6,255 nucleotides of DNA, taken from positions 1 to 6,255 of the forward strand of contig PBWY01000030.1 of assembly GCA_002727395.1 (NCBI GenBank), written 5' to 3'. The DNA comes from Rhodospirillales bacterium (GTDB taxonomy: Bacteria > Pseudomonadota > Alphaproteobacteria > MPNO01 > UBA2964). Each line of letters starts with the position of its first letter. Within the stretch, counting starts at the first letter, position 1. The notes below the pieces were generated by a model. The model was not told where the DNA came from, did not search any database, and worked only from the letters and a program-made list of their open reading frames with translations. Position numbers and translations under genes: made by a program. Below, one piece after another: positions 4,888 to 6,255 of this stretch.

Positions 4888-6255
4888 ATGTCTGACATAA
4901 AGGGTGAGTGGCAATTCTGGATAGATCGTGGAGGTACCTTTACCGACCTTGTGGCTCGCCGACCAGATGGATCACTTCATGCCTACAAGCTTCTCTCGGA
5001 AAACCCCGAAAGATACAAAGATGCTGCTATCCAAGGTATTCGAGACCAATTAGAACTAGATCCAAACTCACCAATTCCAGATGATGTAATCGAAGCTGTA
5101 AAGATGGGAACCACAGTCGCCACAAATGCTCTTTTGGAGCGTAAAGGGGACCGAACTCTTCTCGTGATTACCAAGGGTTTCGCTGACCAATTGCGAATTG
5201 GCTACCAAAATCGTCCTAAAATATTTGCACGAAAAATTGAACTTCCCGAACTCTTGTACGAGAACGTGGTAGAAGTAAGCGAACGTTTCAGCGCGGACGG
5301 TAGGGAGCTTGAGCCAGTTGATGTTGAAGAAACCACCATAGCTCTCAGCGAAGCATTTAATGATGGCATTAGGTCAGTGGCCATTTGTTTTATGCATGGA
5401 TATCGTTATCACAAACACGAGAATATTGTTGCAAAAATTGCTCAAGATATTGGTTACACTCAAATATCAGTAAGTCATGAAGTGAGCCCACTGATGAAGT
5501 TGGTAGGGCGCGGAGATACAACTGTGGTGGATGCATACGTGTCCCCAATACTGAGACGTTATGTGGATCAGGTCGCATCTGCTCTTGGTAAAACTAAACT
5601 TATGTTCATGCAATCAAATGGTGGGTTAACCGACGCACGTTTTTTTCAAGGAAAAGACTCCATCCTTTCTGGTCCAGCCGGAGGTATTGTGGGTGCAGCA
5701 AGAACCGCAGAAATGGCCGGTTATACAAAGCTTATAGGCTTCGATATGGGCGGAACATCAACCGATGTGGCCCATTATAACGGAGAATATGAGCGAGCTT
5801 TTGAGACCCTTGTGGCGGGTGTCCGCATGCGCGCACCCATGATGCATATACATACCGTCGCGGCTGGAGGAGGATCGATACTTCATTTCGACGGTTCGCG
5901 ATACCGTGTTGGGCCCGATTCGGCAGGCGCCAACCCAGGTCCAGCATGCTATAGAAGGGGCGGGCCCCTTTGCGTTACCGATGCTAACGTAATGGTGGGT
6001 AAAATAAACCCTGACCATTTTCCGCAGGTATTTGGTCAGAATGGTGATCAGCCTATGGATGCCGAAATTGTTATTAAAAAATTTAAGAAGCTATCTTCTG
6101 ATATTGAAAAATTGACAGGTAACAAACGGAGCCCAGTCGAAGTAGCGAACGGTTTTCTCAAAATTGCTGTCGATAATATGGCAAATGCCATAAAACAAAT
6201 ATCGGTTCAACGTGGATATGATGTAACCCAATACACTTTAAATTGTTTTGGTGGT
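4888..6255 (+). CDS. 5-oxoprolinase (ATP-hydrolysing)/hydantoinase A-type, N-terminal part, open at the window end
   Basis: This frame is open for 456 codons and runs off the right edge. The product belongs to the 5-oxoprolinase/HyuA/AcxA family, whose members open or carboxylate small carbonyl or cyclic-amide substrates using ATP. 5-Oxoprolinase converts 5-oxo-L-proline to glutamate. Residues 9-20 (FWIDRGGTFTD) and the run from KLLSENPERYKDAA (34-47) through KMGTTVATNALLERKGD (72-88), ITKGFAD and RIGYQNRP match the Hydant_A N-terminal domain, and closely match fused bacterial and animal 5-oxoprolinases of about 1200-1300 residues. Residues 260-293 carry LSGPAGGIVGAARTAEMAGY and GFDMGGTSTDV, the acetate-kinase-like nucleotide-binding part. 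MHIHTVAAGGGS (319-330) and VGPDSAGANPGPACY (341-355) follow. The window ends at NCFGG, where relatives continue with AGGQHAC. Whether the HyuB half is fused or a separate gene cannot be seen. No frameshift is present. Confidence 0.93.
   Translation, partial: MSDIKGEWQFWIDRGGTFTDLVARRPDGSLHAYKLLSENPERYKDAAIQGIRDQLELDPNSPIPDDVIEAVKMGTTVATNALLERKGDRTLLVITKGFADQLRIGYQNRPKIFARKIELPELLYENVVEVSERFSADGRELEPVDVEETTIALSEAFNDGIRSVAICFMHGYRYHKHENIVAKIAQDIGYTQISVSHEVSPLMKLVGRGDTTVVDAYVSPILRRYVDQVASALGKTKLMFMQSNGGLTDARFFQGKDSILSGPAGGIVGAARTAEMAGYTKLIGFDMGGTSTDVAHYNGEYERAFETLVAGVRMRAPMMHIHTVAAGGGSILHFDGSRYRVGPDSAGANPGPACYRRGGPLCVTDANVMVGKINPDHFPQVFGQNGDQPMDAEIVIKKFKKLSSDIEKLTGNKRSPVEVANGFLKIAVDNMANAIKQISVQRGYDVTQYTLNCFGG

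Noticed and set aside
4983..6018. Five minus-strand open frames of 60-86 codons opposite the oxoprolinase gene.
   Set aside because: The + strand frame here is continuous and carries all family motifs; the opposite frames have no recognisable content.

Overview
This 6.3-kb window looks like ordinary chromosomal sequence from an AT-rich Gram-negative bacterium. The best fit is an alphaproteobacterium, possibly a marine Rhodospirillales-like lineage. That placement is inferred from gene content: an outer-membrane lipid-asymmetry protein (MlaA), an Nfu-type Fe-S protein starting MFIQT..NP..LKFLPGREV, an HpnD-type squalene-pathway synthase and a bacterial fused-type 5-oxoprolinase. I found no phage, transposon, CRISPR, tRNA or rRNA signal.

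Layout, left to right: (1) bases 3-74 hold the last 23 codons of a + strand gene whose tail resembles a nitroreductase C-terminus. (2) A gene-free AT-rich stretch of about 370 bases follows. (3) Two minus-strand genes, mlaA (1360-2178) and then an unusually long NifU/Nfu-family gene (449-1285), probably share a transcript. (4) A divergent intergenic region (2179-2332) carries a perfect 8-bp inverted repeat. (5) A 508-residue amidohydrolase of the MTA/SAH deaminase-chlorohydrolase type (2333-3859, +) overlaps tail to tail by 14 bp with (6) hpnD (3846-4712, -). (7) A second divergent intergenic region (4713-4887) leads into (8) the N-terminal 456 codons of a 5-oxoprolinase (ATP-hydrolysing)/HyuA-type gene (4888 to the window end, +), which is open at the edge.

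The genes fall into loose functional pieces rather than one system: envelope lipid homeostasis (MlaA), Fe-S cluster delivery (Nfu), isoprenoid/hopanoid precursor synthesis (HpnD), and two hydrolases of cyclic or heterocyclic nitrogen compounds (amidohydrolase and 5-oxoprolinase). The most noteworthy item is the Nfu protein. It has an Nfu N-domain followed by two NifU-type domains. The middle one has lost precisely the short loop that carries the CxxC cluster ligands, while the last one, of the GGCQGCGMA type, keeps the only two cysteines in the protein. I see no convincing evidence of a wholly new multi-gene system here.
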